From: Promethearchaeota archaeon
GTDB lineage: Archaea; Asgardarchaeota; Lokiarchaeia; Sigynarchaeales; SOKP01
Assembly: GCA_016839635.1 (NCBI GenBank)
Contig: JAEOTV010000080.1
Coordinates: forward strand, 1 to 9,146
Direction of reading: 5' to 3'
DNA: 9,146 bases
In this document: one piece after another, positions 1 to 5,733 of the stretch
Layout of the letters: every line of letters starts with the position of its first letter
Numbering within the stretch: position 1 is the first letter of the stretch
Position numbers and translations under genes: made by a program
The notes under the pieces: model-generated
Told to the model about the DNA's origin: nothing
Databases searched by the model: none
The model's input: only the letters and a program-made list of their open reading frames with translations

Positions 1-226
1 CAACCCATGTATCTCCAATACCAGAAGTTTGAAGCATACTAGAAGTTTGAAGTATACTAGAAGAATAAGGTTTTTTATCTTTTAATAAGGATGTTCCATC
101 AATACCCACGTATTCTCGAATTTCTGGGTCGTTATATGTGAACAACATCGATAATATCATCGAAACACTAGAAACACTTAGAATTGTTATGAATATTGTT
201 AATACAACAATTTGTTTTTTTCTCAT
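1..226 (-). CDS. N-terminal fragment of an exported or membrane-anchored protein, function unknown
   Basis: The minus strand is open from an ATG at 226 to the left window edge, giving 75 complete codons with no stop, so the gene continues outside the window. The protein starts with MRKK and then a hydrophobic stretch (about residues 6-29, IVVLTIFITILSVSSVSMIL). This is a typical signal peptide or N-terminal membrane anchor, so the rest should lie outside the membrane. A hydrophilic segment follows, with a six-residue repeat (SSILQT, SSMLQT, about residues 56-67) encoded by an 18-bp tandem repeat, then GIGDTWV at the edge. The start is supported by GAAAGGTG 10 nt upstream. It is divergent from the RCK gene. 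I do not recognise the family; the visible part is leader and linker only. Confidence 0.7.
   Translation of the reverse strand, partial: MRKKQIVVLTIFITILSVSSVSMILSMLFTYNDPEIREYVGIDGTSLLKDKKPYSSSILQTSSMLQTSGIGDTWV
23..58. repeat. Two-copy 18-bp in-frame tandem repeat
   Basis: Two adjacent 18-bp units (23-40 and 41-58, AGAAGTTTGAAGCATACT and AGAAGTTTGAAGTATACT) differ at one base, and a third unit begins at 59 (AGAAG). On the minus strand they encode the Ser/Gln/Thr-rich six-residue repeat in the linker after the signal peptide. The period is a multiple of three, so copy-number change would keep the reading frame. Confidence 0.85.
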
Positions 227-236
227 TTTTTTTTAA

Positions 237-285
237 CACCTTTCAAAAAGTGTGTGGTTAAACAAAATTCGATTGATATAAAAAG
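237..285 (-). promoter_or_regulatory. Shine-Dalgarno motif and possible TATA box for the left-edge gene
   Basis: On the minus strand GAAAGGTG (244-237) lies 10 nt before the ATG at 226, a good Shine-Dalgarno match. Further upstream, the minus strand reads CTTTTTATAT around 285-276, a TATA-like element that would place transcription initiation near 250. The ribosome binding site is well supported. The TATA assignment is weak because the whole region is AT-rich. Confidence 0.45.
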
Positions 286-383
286 AAATAAGGTACAAAT
301 ATCCCCAATTGACAAAAAACTAAAATGAAATCTATTATTAATTCATACATATCTTTTTTATATTGGTGTGTTTTATTTTATGT

Positions 384-1544
384 ATGAATATCCTAAATAC
401 ATTTATCAGTATCCATCTTAAACTCAAACAGTATAAGTTACAGTTCATTTTTTTCTTTCTGTTTTGGCTCCTTGGTTTCATTTTCTTTCTTATAACTGAA
501 CCTGAATATAATTTGGCTGAAATATTTTTATTTTCAATAACTGTGGACATTCCTGCTGATGCCGCAGATTTTGGTCAATTTTATGCTGTTGTGTGGCCAA
601 TTCTATTAGAGGTGATTTTTTTTGGTTTTATAATGGGAGAATTATTTGAAAAATATAACCCTGTAATTACTAGTAGGATTCTAGCTTCTCATAAGAGAAA
701 TCATGCGGTAATTATTGGATATCATCATCTTTCTGAAAGAATATTAGAATATTGCGTGAAGTATAAGAAACCATTCTGTCTTATTGAAGATTGTGAAGAA
801 GCTGTGGAAGACTTAATCAACGCAGGGCACCCAATAGTAATTGGTGATGCCACTGAGACAAATAATCTTGAATTGGCAAACATAGAACATGCTAAGGAGG
901 TTTTTATTAATATCAATGATGTAAGAGTTGCTATAATCTGTACCGAAAAAATTCGCAAGAGGAATCTAGATTGTGATATCTATGTCCGGGCGTTTGAAGA
1001 TCATGTACAAGAATATCTTAGAGAACCGTCACTGAATGCATTTTCCTTCTCTACATCTAAATGGGCTATGGATAATATTATAGAATGGACTAAAAATAAA
1101 TCTGGGACTGCAATTGTAATTGGAAGTGATACATTAACACATAGGATTGCATATCATATTTCTCAGCAACCAGATCGGGAAATTTATCTTTTTGATGATA
1201 TTCATGATGGTATTGAATTTGAAGTGAATAAACAATTACATATATGCAATGAATTTGCCTGTTTTTTAAGCGATTTGCGAGCACATGTAAATTTAGACGA
1301 TGTATCTCAAATTTTTATTTGTTGGAAGCAGGAATCAGAATTTGATGAAGCAATTTATCTTACTTCGAAATTATATTTGCGATATCCCCATATTGAAGTG
1401 TTTGTGAGAATTTTTGATGAAGAACTCAAGGATATAATAAAAAAATACAATGCTAAAACATTCTCAACTTCTAAAAAGGCATTTAAAAAGCTTCAGAAAA
1501 TAGTCAAACAAGATTCAGTAATAGCACCGAAAATAGTGAAATAG
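384..1544 (+). CDS. Two-helix membrane protein with tandem RCK/TrkA-N-like domains; channel-like but lacking a K+ selectivity filter
   Basis: This 386-residue protein has the layout of an archaeal MthK-type potassium channel. TM1 is at about residues 21-38, a pore-helix-like segment at 43-54, TM2 at about 68-87, then two TrkA-N/RCK-like Rossmann domains (from about 107 and from about 246). GDATETNNLELANIEHAKEV in the first domain is typical of RCK. However, the pore loop reads TVDIPADAADFGQFY where a TVGYGD filter is expected, and the nucleotide-binding glycine motifs are degenerate (GYHHLS and GSDTLT instead of GxGxxG). K+ conduction and NAD binding are therefore both doubtful. It may be a sensor or a regulatory channel relative. 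I chose ATG 384; an in-frame TTG at 363 would add 7 residues. A T-rich TATA-like stretch at 353-362 fits a leaderless or near-leaderless transcript. The gene is convergent with the TetR gene, with a 39-nt gap. Confidence 0.85.
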   Translation: MNILNTFISIHLKLKQYKLQFIFFFLFWLLGFIFFLITEPEYNLAEIFLFSITVDIPADAADFGQFYAVVWPILLEVIFFGFIMGELFEKYNPVITSRILASHKRNHAVIIGYHHLSERILEYCVKYKKPFCLIEDCEEAVEDLINAGHPIVIGDATETNNLELANIEHAKEVFININDVRVAIICTEKIRKRNLDCDIYVRAFEDHVQEYLREPSLNAFSFSTSKWAMDNIIEWTKNKSGTAIVIGSDTLTHRIAYHISQQPDREIYLFDDIHDGIEFEVNKQLHICNEFACFLSDLRAHVNLDDVSQIFICWKQESEFDEAIYLTSKLYLRYPHIEVFVRIFDEELKDIIKKYNAKTFSTSKKAFKKLQKIVKQDSVIAPKIVK

Positions 1545-1583
1545 AAGGAAAATATCCAATTTTAAGTTTTAATAATTGAAGTA

Positions 1584-2336
1584 TTATAATTCTCCTTTAA
1601 GGAATTTTTTTGTAAGACGGAGGATGAATTCAGTAATTTCTTCATTTGATAAGTTAACCATATTCATCAGAGAACGCCTGAAATCGATTTGATCTAAAAG
1701 ACCAAAAATAATCATTATTAAAAAGAAATTAAGATGAGTGGGATATGAAGGTGATTTAATAGATCCATCTTTTATACCAATTTCAATTGATTTTTTCCAT
1801 AACTGCCTATATTTAATATAACATTCCAATAAATCAAGAAAGATTTCATCTTGTGCATTAAATTTAGAATTCTTACGGATTTCATTATTTTTTATAAAAC
1901 TAGTATAAAATATTTCTTGAGTAGGAAGATTTAATTCTTCACTTCTATAAAAAAACCTCCTTAACAGTTTGGAATAAATAGGGAATTCTAAAATATCTTT
2001 TACTAAATTTTCAGTTAAGAATAATACTAGTTCTTTACCTGAGTAATTAGTGGAGTCTAATAAATCGTATTGTTCAATCCAAATTTCTAATTTTAATATT
2101 CCAATACTAAAATAAATTTCTTCTTTTGTACTAAAATAATTATATAAGGTCGCTCTACTTAAAGCTGCTAAATTGGCAATTTCTTCCATTGTAATGAAAT
2201 TAAAACCTTTTGCAGAAAATAATTCTTTTCCTGCGTCTAAAATGATATTTTTAGTTCTTAATATCTTTCGCTCTTTTTTAGTTAAATCTTCAGAATTCCC
2301 ACTTCCGTGGTTATTCATATTATTTTTATTACTCAT
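1584..2336 (-). CDS. TetR/AcrR family transcriptional regulator
   Basis: This 250-residue protein has an Asn-rich polar N-terminal tail (about residues 1-20), then the TetR DNA-binding domain. The helix-turn-helix is at about 48-70 (ITMEEIANLAALSRATLYNY, followed by FSTKEEIYFSIG), and ILDAGKELFSAKGF precedes it. The C-terminal helical ligand-binding and dimerisation region (about 75-250) is diverged, as is normal for the family, so the ligand cannot be predicted. No efflux pump or enzyme gene typical of TetR neighbours is adjacent; the divergent neighbour is a response-regulator gene. The start at ATG 2336 fits a TATA-like box at 2363-2373 and an operator-like site directly between that box and the start, which suggests autorepression. 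A second methionine at residue 7 is an alternative start. Confidence 0.9.
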   Translation of the reverse strand: MSNKNNMNNHGSGNSEDLTKKERKILRTKNIILDAGKELFSAKGFNFITMEEIANLAALSRATLYNYFSTKEEIYFSIGILKLEIWIEQYDLLDSTNYSGKELVLFLTENLVKDILEFPIYSKLLRRFFYRSEELNLPTQEIFYTSFIKNNEIRKNSKFNAQDEIFLDLLECYIKYRQLWKKSIEIGIKDGSIKSPSYPTHLNFFLIMIIFGLLDQIDFRRSLMNMVNLSNEEITEFILRLTKKFLKGEL

Positions 2337-2345
2337 ATAAATCTC

Positions 2346-2429
2346 TGTACAATATGTCTAATAATTATATATGGTGTCCAAAAATTTAAATATTAGTGTT
2401 TTTTATTATAAAAATAGACACTATGTCTA
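2346..2429. promoter_or_regulatory. Pair of 15-bp operator-like sites upstream of the TetR gene
   Basis: TAGACACTATGTCTA (2415-2429) is an imperfect palindrome with perfect 5-bp outer arms (TAGAC/GTCTA). TGTACAATATGTCTA (2346-2360) matches it at 12 of 15 positions. The proximal copy lies 9 nt before the TetR start codon (2336), between it and a TATA-like box. A weaker GTCCA half-site ends at 2380. TetR proteins usually bind palindromes of about this size and repress their own promoters. Assignment to this TetR is inference; the distal copy could also control the divergent receiver gene. Confidence 0.5.
2363..2373 (-). promoter_or_regulatory. TATA-like box of the TetR gene
   Basis: On the minus strand CATATATAATT lies about 27 bp upstream of the ATG at 2336. 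That is the spacing expected for an archaeal TATA box serving a leaderless or short-leader transcript. The proximal operator-like site sits immediately downstream of it. The region is AT-rich, so the match is suggestive only. Confidence 0.35.
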
Positions 2430-2516
2430 AAAAAAATACAATGAATATAATTTGAAATTTATAAGACCTAAGAATATATGGGGAATCAGATTATTTTCAA
2501 CTCTTAAAATAGTGTT

Positions 2517-2529
2517 TTGAATAATTCAA
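2517..2529. promoter_or_regulatory. Perfect 13-bp palindrome upstream of the receiver gene
   Basis: TTGAATAATTCAA is a perfect palindrome around a central A, ending 25 bp before the ATG at 2555. It occupies the position expected for the archaeal TATA/TBP site, so a protein bound here would block initiation. No second copy was noticed in the window. The regulator is unknown. Confidence 0.35.
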
Positions 2530-2554
2530 TAAGAGCAGGTTTAATTTATGAACT

Positions 2555-2941
2555 ATGGAAAGCCAGCGGATTAAGGTATTTATAGTAGATGACGACAAAA
2601 ATATATTGAGAATATATTCATTAATTTTTAAATTAAATGGATTAAAAGTAGTAGGTAAGGCCAATAATGGAATTGAAGCTGTTAAAAAATTATCAAATTC
2701 TATTGCTAAACCTGATATTATAATTATGGATTATCATATGCCCATAATTAATGGTATTGAAGCTTCAAAACTAATTTTAGACATTGATAATTCTTTTAAA
2801 ATATTGATGGTGAGTGGTGATTCTTCTATAAGAGAAGAGGCATTATCAAATGGTATTATTGATTTTTATGAAAAATCTAATAATCTAAAAAAGTTATGTC
2901 AAAAAATTAAGCATATATATAATATATCAAAGCAAAATTAA
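2555..2941 (+). CDS. Stand-alone response-regulator receiver (CheY-like) protein
   Basis: The 128 residues are a single complete receiver domain with no output domain. Key residues are present: the acidic triad D12-D13-D14 in FIVDDD, phosphoacceptor D59 in IIIMDYHMP, the conserved Ser S87 in MVSGD, and the switch lysine K107 in FYEK. It should therefore be phosphorylated on D59 by a histidine kinase and signal by protein-protein contact. No kinase gene lies in the window, so the partner must be encoded elsewhere. The start is fixed by the frame: a nearby ATG at 2548 runs into a stop after 8 codons. There is no strong ribosome binding site; a 13-bp palindrome occupies the promoter position. 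It is convergent with the DUF3795 gene, with a 20-nt gap. Confidence 0.92.
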   Translation: MESQRIKVFIVDDDKNILRIYSLIFKLNGLKVVGKANNGIEAVKKLSNSIAKPDIIIMDYHMPIINGIEASKLILDIDNSFKILMVSGDSSIREEALSNGIIDFYEKSNNLKKLCQKIKHIYNISKQN

Positions 2942-2961
2942 TTTTTACTTGAAATTAATAT

Positions 2962-3429
2962 TTAATCTAAATCTACATTAAAATTACATTTTTTACATTT
3001 TTTTACTCCATGAAACAATAGATTTCCACATTTCGGACATTGATATCTTTCCTCCTCTTTTTCAACCCATTTTTCGGTTCCAAGATCTCTCCAAGTAGGA
3101 ATAGCACGAAGCATCACCTTTTTATCTAGTGGATCTGGCCAATCATTAATAATATTACATGGAAATTTATCGCATTGATAACATCCTTTAATCTCTTTAT
3201 TCTTTATACAATCTTTAACAGGACATGTTCGACAGAAGTGAAATATAACTCCATCTGATAAACATCCTGTACAAGCTATGTCATCTACAGTTTTTGCTCC
3301 ATAATCTTTAAGGGTGGGTAATACGTCTTTTTTGAATTCTAAATTATTGTCTCTATGAGCTTGATAAATTCTACATACACCACAGTATAAACCGCAGGGG
3401 GCTAAAAGCTCTTTTTTAACATCAGACAT
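2962..3429 (-). CDS. DUF3795 family cysteine-rich protein with C-terminal zinc ribbon
   Basis: The N-terminal motif ELLAPCGLYCGVCRIY (Cys 12, 16, 19) is the signature of DUF3795 proteins, whose function is not known. More cysteine pairs follow: C53/C56, C66/C69/C74 and C83/C86/C91. The C-terminus adds a separate zinc ribbon (QCPKC ... KCKKC, C131/C134/C145/C148). Fifteen cysteines in 155 residues indicate metal or Fe-S binding in the cytoplasm; no membrane segment is seen. I chose ATG 3429 over the in-frame ATG at 3471. It lies close to the conserved motif and has GGAG at a 10-nt spacing, whereas the extra 14 residues look unlike the family. The gene is divergent from the Lrp regulator, which may share its upstream region. 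Confidence 0.85.
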   Translation of the reverse strand: MSDVKKELLAPCGLYCGVCRIYQAHRDNNLEFKKDVLPTLKDYGAKTVDDIACTGCLSDGVIFHFCRTCPVKDCIKNKEIKGCYQCDKFPCNIINDWPDPLDKKVMLRAIPTWRDLGTEKWVEKEEERYQCPKCGNLLFHGVKKCKKCNFNVDLD

Positions 3430-3439
3430 TTTTATAATA

Positions 3440-3443
3440 CTCC
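3440..3443 (-). promoter_or_regulatory. Ribosome binding site deciding the DUF3795 start
   Basis: On the minus strand GGAG lies 10 nt upstream of the ATG at 3429. It falls inside the coding sequence of the longer alternative frame (start at 3471) and favours the shorter protein. Confidence 0.5.
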
Positions 3444-3597
3444 AACTTGATGTAAAATAGTTCTCTAACATTTATTCAATATTGATAATTTTATTTTGTT
3501 TATTTTTAGTATTATATTTTTGTATATTGTCTACTAATATATAAATATTTTGCATAATGCCCAGAAAAACTTAAATATATTGAATGATATCTAGTAA

Positions 3598-3610
3598 TTA
3601 ATATAAAAAG
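3598..3610 (+). promoter_or_regulatory. TATA-like box of the Lrp/AsnC gene
   Basis: TTAATATAAAAAG is centred about 22 bp upstream of the ATG at 3626, and no Shine-Dalgarno motif is visible in between. This fits an archaeal promoter giving a leaderless or very short-leader mRNA. A short palindrome GCATAATGC (3552-3560) lies midway in the divergent region and could be part of a regulatory site, but is too short to assign. Confidence 0.4.
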
Positions 3611-3625
3611 TAACTAAATAAAAAT

Positions 3626-4072
3626 ATGATTGATGACCTGAATAAGAACATCTTGAGAGAATATCAAAAAGATGCTAGTATAACCTATAGAAAATTAGCG
3701 CTAAAAATTGGAGAATCTCCCTCAACCGTTTTTTCAAGAATCAAACAGATGAAGAAGTCTAAAATTATAAAAGATATAGTTCCATTAGTGAATCCAGATG
3801 CATTGGGTAAACCTACCACAGCTTGGATTAAAATAAGCCTTAAAATAGAAACAGATTGTTGTAAATTTGCTGAAAAAGTAGCGCAAAATGAAAATGCGAT
3901 GGAAGTTCACGAAATTGCTGGTGAATGGGACATATTAATAAAAGTGAAAGTAAAAGATAATCTAGCGTTGCATGATCTTACAAAGGAAATCAGTAAAATG
4001 CCAGGTATTAAAAATATGGAATCAGTTATTGCCTTTTGTACAATAAAGGAGGATCCTCGACTTGCTTTCTGA
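3626..4072 (+). CDS. Lrp/AsnC family transcriptional regulator
   Basis: The 148-residue protein has the standard length and layout of the family. It starts with MIDDLNKNILREYQKDASIT. A winged helix-turn-helix follows (about 19-41, YRKLALKIGESPSTVFSRIK), then a linker, then a RAM-type alpha/beta ligand-binding domain (about 65-141) with the conserved GEWD turn at 99-102. Such proteins form dimers and octamers that respond to amino acids or other small molecules. The effector cannot be read from sequence. The gene is divergent from DUF3795 and 94 nt upstream of the QueG-like gene on the same strand, so either neighbour is a reasonable target. The ATG at 3626 fits a TATA-like box. An inverted repeat spans its 3' end. 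Confidence 0.92.
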   Translation: MIDDLNKNILREYQKDASITYRKLALKIGESPSTVFSRIKQMKKSKIIKDIVPLVNPDALGKPTTAWIKISLKIETDCCKFAEKVAQNENAMEVHEIAGEWDILIKVKVKDNLALHDLTKEISKMPGIKNMESVIAFCTIKEDPRLAF

Positions 4073-4093
4073 TTAAAAGTAATTCAAGTCGAG
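4056..4093. repeat. 9-bp inverted repeat spanning the Lrp stop codon
   Basis: CTCGACTTG (4056-4064) and CAAGTCGAG (4085-4093) are perfect reverse complements separated by 20 nt. The left arm is inside the last codons of the regulator gene and the TGA (4070-4072) lies in the loop. A short CTTT/AAAG pairing (4065-4068/4076-4079) could extend the structure. In RNA it would be a hairpin acting at the regulator's 3' end; in DNA it could be a protein site upstream of the iron-sulfur gene. There is no T-run after it, so it is not a classical terminator. Confidence 0.6.
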
Positions 4094-4120
4094 ATATTAG
4101 GTTTAATAAATCATAGCTTG

Positions 4121-4133
4121 TATAATTTAAAAA
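4121..4133 (+). promoter_or_regulatory. TATA-like box of the QueG-like gene
   Basis: TATAATTTAAAAA lies about 35-45 bp upstream of the ATG at 4167. This suggests the gene has its own promoter and a short leader rather than depending only on read-through from the regulator gene. A purine stretch AGAGA at 4153-4157 may be a weak ribosome binding site. Confidence 0.35.
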
Positions 4134-4166
4134 GAAATTTCAGACTATTTCAAGAGAGTCATAATT

Positions 4167-5099
4167 ATGGAAAATAAAGATGATATTATACAGAATTTTT
4201 ATAAAAGTTTAGAATTGAAAGGCTATAAAGGAAAAATTGTATCCACGGATCATCTTCCAGATTTGCGTAGAGATATTCAAAAGCATCATGAACAAAACCT
4301 TTTCGATCCGGATTTCTATGAAGATTATAAATCTTATTTTGAAATTGACCAAGAATTTGAGTTCCCTCAGGTTAAATCACTTTTTATAATCTCAGTTCCA
4401 GTTCCTCAATTTGAAGCAATTTTCCACTGGGATAATAAAGAAATCTCATTACTTATACCCCCCACATACTTATATGGTCGTAAAATTATTGACCAAATAA
4501 CGGAATTTGTAAATGAAATTTTAGAACCAAGTGGATATAAAGCAGTATATGCTCGTCTTCCTCAAAAAACCTTAGCAGTACGCTGTGGATTGGCTGAATA
4601 TGGTAGAAATAATATTAGTTATGTAAATGGAATGGGAAGTTTTCATCGTTTAACAACATTGTACTCAGATTATCCAACTAATGAGGATAATTGGCAAGAA
4701 TTACAAATGATGGATATGTGTAATGAGTGTTCTGCATGTACACGTAAATGTCCCACAGGAGCAATTCCAACAGATCGTTTTCTCTTACGTGTTGAACGTT
4801 GCCTTACATATCATAATGAGCAACCTCCAGAAGTTTCTTTTCCAGATTGGATTGAATCATCATGGCATAATTGCTTAGTAGGATGTCTTCATTGCCAATA
4901 TGTATGTCCTGCAAATAAAAAGGTTAAGAACTGGACTGAGAGGGGACCTGAATTCAGTGAAGAAGAAACAAAACTCATATTAGAAGGGAAAAATTTTGAT
5001 GATCTTCATCCAGATACTAAGAAGAAGATAGAAGAGTTTGATCTGGTTAATTATTACGAGGTTTTTCCAAGAAATCTAGCTCCCTTTCTTGGATTTTAA
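4167..5099 (+). CDS. QueG-like double 4Fe-4S cluster protein (epoxyqueuosine reductase superfamily, role uncertain)
   Basis: The 310-residue protein has a C-terminal double 4Fe-4S module: C185-C188-C191-C195 (CNECSACTRKCP) and C236-C240-C243-C247 (CLVGCLHCQYVCP), with an extra C212. Upstream, GLAEYGRNN (141-149) corresponds to the GLGWIGKN motif of QueG, the cobalamin-dependent epoxyqueuosine reductase. It is shorter than typical bacterial QueG (about 350-380). The Asp that acts as proton donor in QueG is not seen at the matching place; the sequence there is RLPQKTLAVRC. I therefore call it a superfamily member in redox or cobalamin chemistry, not tRNA queuosine synthesis. No signal peptide or membrane segment is seen. 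It follows the Lrp gene on the same strand and is convergent with the zinc-ribbon gene, with a 16-nt gap. Confidence 0.82.
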   Translation: MENKDDIIQNFYKSLELKGYKGKIVSTDHLPDLRRDIQKHHEQNLFDPDFYEDYKSYFEIDQEFEFPQVKSLFIISVPVPQFEAIFHWDNKEISLLIPPTYLYGRKIIDQITEFVNEILEPSGYKAVYARLPQKTLAVRCGLAEYGRNNISYVNGMGSFHRLTTLYSDYPTNEDNWQELQMMDMCNECSACTRKCPTGAIPTDRFLLRVERCLTYHNEQPPEVSFPDWIESSWHNCLVGCLHCQYVCPANKKVKNWTERGPEFSEEETKLILEGKNFDDLHPDTKKKIEEFDLVNYYEVFPRNLAPFLGF

Positions 5100-5115
5100 T
5101 TTAAACTCCTATTTT

Positions 5116-5634
5116 TTACCATTCAAATCTACATTTGGTGCAAGATTTCTTTTTTGCATAGATACGCCTTGGAATGTAGCTAATAACATTAGACTTATCA
5201 TCGATCTCTCTTATAGCAAATCCCATCGCGCCGCAATTTGGGCATTGTCTTTTATTAATTCTAGGATCTGTATCAGCAGTAAATTTGGGTGTTGCTTGTT
5301 CAATTAAAGTTGTAGAAGGGGGGGTTTCTGGAGCAGATGTTGGTATAGGTGGAGGAGCTGGAGGTGTGTAAGATTCTTGACTAGGCGGAGGAGGTGGAGA
5401 TTTAAAAGATTCTTGACTAGGCAGAGCAGGTGGTTTTATTTCATACGATAAGTTTTGAATTTGTGCTTTTAGCTGATAATTCTCGTTAGTTAATTTGCTT
5501 ATTTCATGATCTTTTTCTGCAATAAGAGCTTGATAATAATGAATTTTAGAAAATAATTCAGTAATTTGATCTGTTAATTTATTAATTGTATCTTCATAAT
5601 CCGAAATAGGATCATCTGGGTTGTTATACATCAT
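5116..5634 (-). CDS. Coiled-coil, proline-rich linker, zinc-ribbon protein
   Basis: The 172 residues have three parts. Residues 13-66 form a coiled coil with clear heptads (I17, I24, I31, I38, I45, I59, I66 alternating with L20, L27, L48, L55, L62). Residues 68-107 are a low-complexity proline-rich linker with a run of five prolines (80-84) and a repeated PSQES motif. Residues 131-168 form a zinc ribbon with CPNC (131/134) and CTKC (165/168), rich in basic residues just before the last pair. It is probably an oligomeric scaffold or nucleic-acid-associated protein; no known function is recognised. There is no signal peptide or membrane helix. The start at ATG 5634 is firmly supported by GAGGTG 8 nt upstream; a second ATG follows immediately. 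It is transcribed alone and is convergent with the QueG-like gene. Confidence 0.8.
   Translation of the reverse strand: MMYNNPDDPISDYEDTINKLTDQITELFSKIHYYQALIAEKDHEISKLTNENYQLKAQIQNLSYEIKPPALPSQESFKSPPPPPSQESYTPPAPPPIPTSAPETPPSTTLIEQATPKFTADTDPRINKRQCPNCGAMGFAIREIDDKSNVISYIPRRIYAKKKSCTKCRFEW
5371..5433. repeat. Direct repeat, 27 bp, period 36 bp, in the proline-rich linker
   Basis: Positions 5371-5397 and 5407-5433 share 25 of 27 bases (both begin AGATTCTTGACTAGGC). On the minus strand they encode PP-x-PSQES units 12 residues apart. The period keeps the frame, so this is an internal duplication in the linker, not a CRISPR unit. Confidence 0.85.
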
Positions 5635-5642
5635 AATTCTTG

Positions 5643-5648
5643 CACCTC
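5643..5648 (-). promoter_or_regulatory. Strong Shine-Dalgarno site of the zinc-ribbon gene
   Basis: GAGGTG on the minus strand lies 8 nt upstream of the ATG at 5634. It is the best ribosome binding site in the window and shows that this genome uses leadered, SD-guided initiation for some genes. A TATA-like stretch (minus-strand ATTTATATATT, around 5693-5707) lies further upstream. Confidence 0.7.
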
Positions 5649-5733
5649 GTTCTTAACAATAATGTCGCAACTTTCTATAGTACTTAGTTTGATTTAATAT
5701 ATAAATATTATTAGGTAAGAAATATATACTAAA

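Noticed and set aside
363..383. TTG start at 363 for the RCK protein
   Set aside because: The extra seven residues are not needed for the first membrane helix, and an ATG at 384 fits a TATA-like stretch upstream.
338..550. Open frame on the minus strand opposite the RCK gene start
   Set aside because: It lies antisense to the TM-coding segment, has a low-complexity Lys/Arg-rich translation and no recognisable domain or ribosome binding site. It is a shadow of the plus-strand gene.
725..1284. Two further minus-strand frames inside the RCK gene
   Set aside because: They are fully contained opposite a convincing RCK coding region and show no family features.
4056..4093. Intrinsic terminator of the Lrp gene
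   Set aside because: The hairpin loop is 20 nt, the left arm is inside the coding sequence, and no T-run follows the right arm. It is kept as an unassigned inverted repeat instead.
5089..5307. Plus-strand frame overlapping the QueG-like stop and the zinc-ribbon gene
   Set aside because: It is antisense to the conserved zinc ribbon, which is clearly the coding strand; the translation has no recognisable features.
5371..5433. Possible CRISPR-like repeat (27 bp, 36-bp period)
   Set aside because: There are only two copies, the gap is 9 bp, and both encode in-frame Pro/Ser/Gln units of a protein linker.
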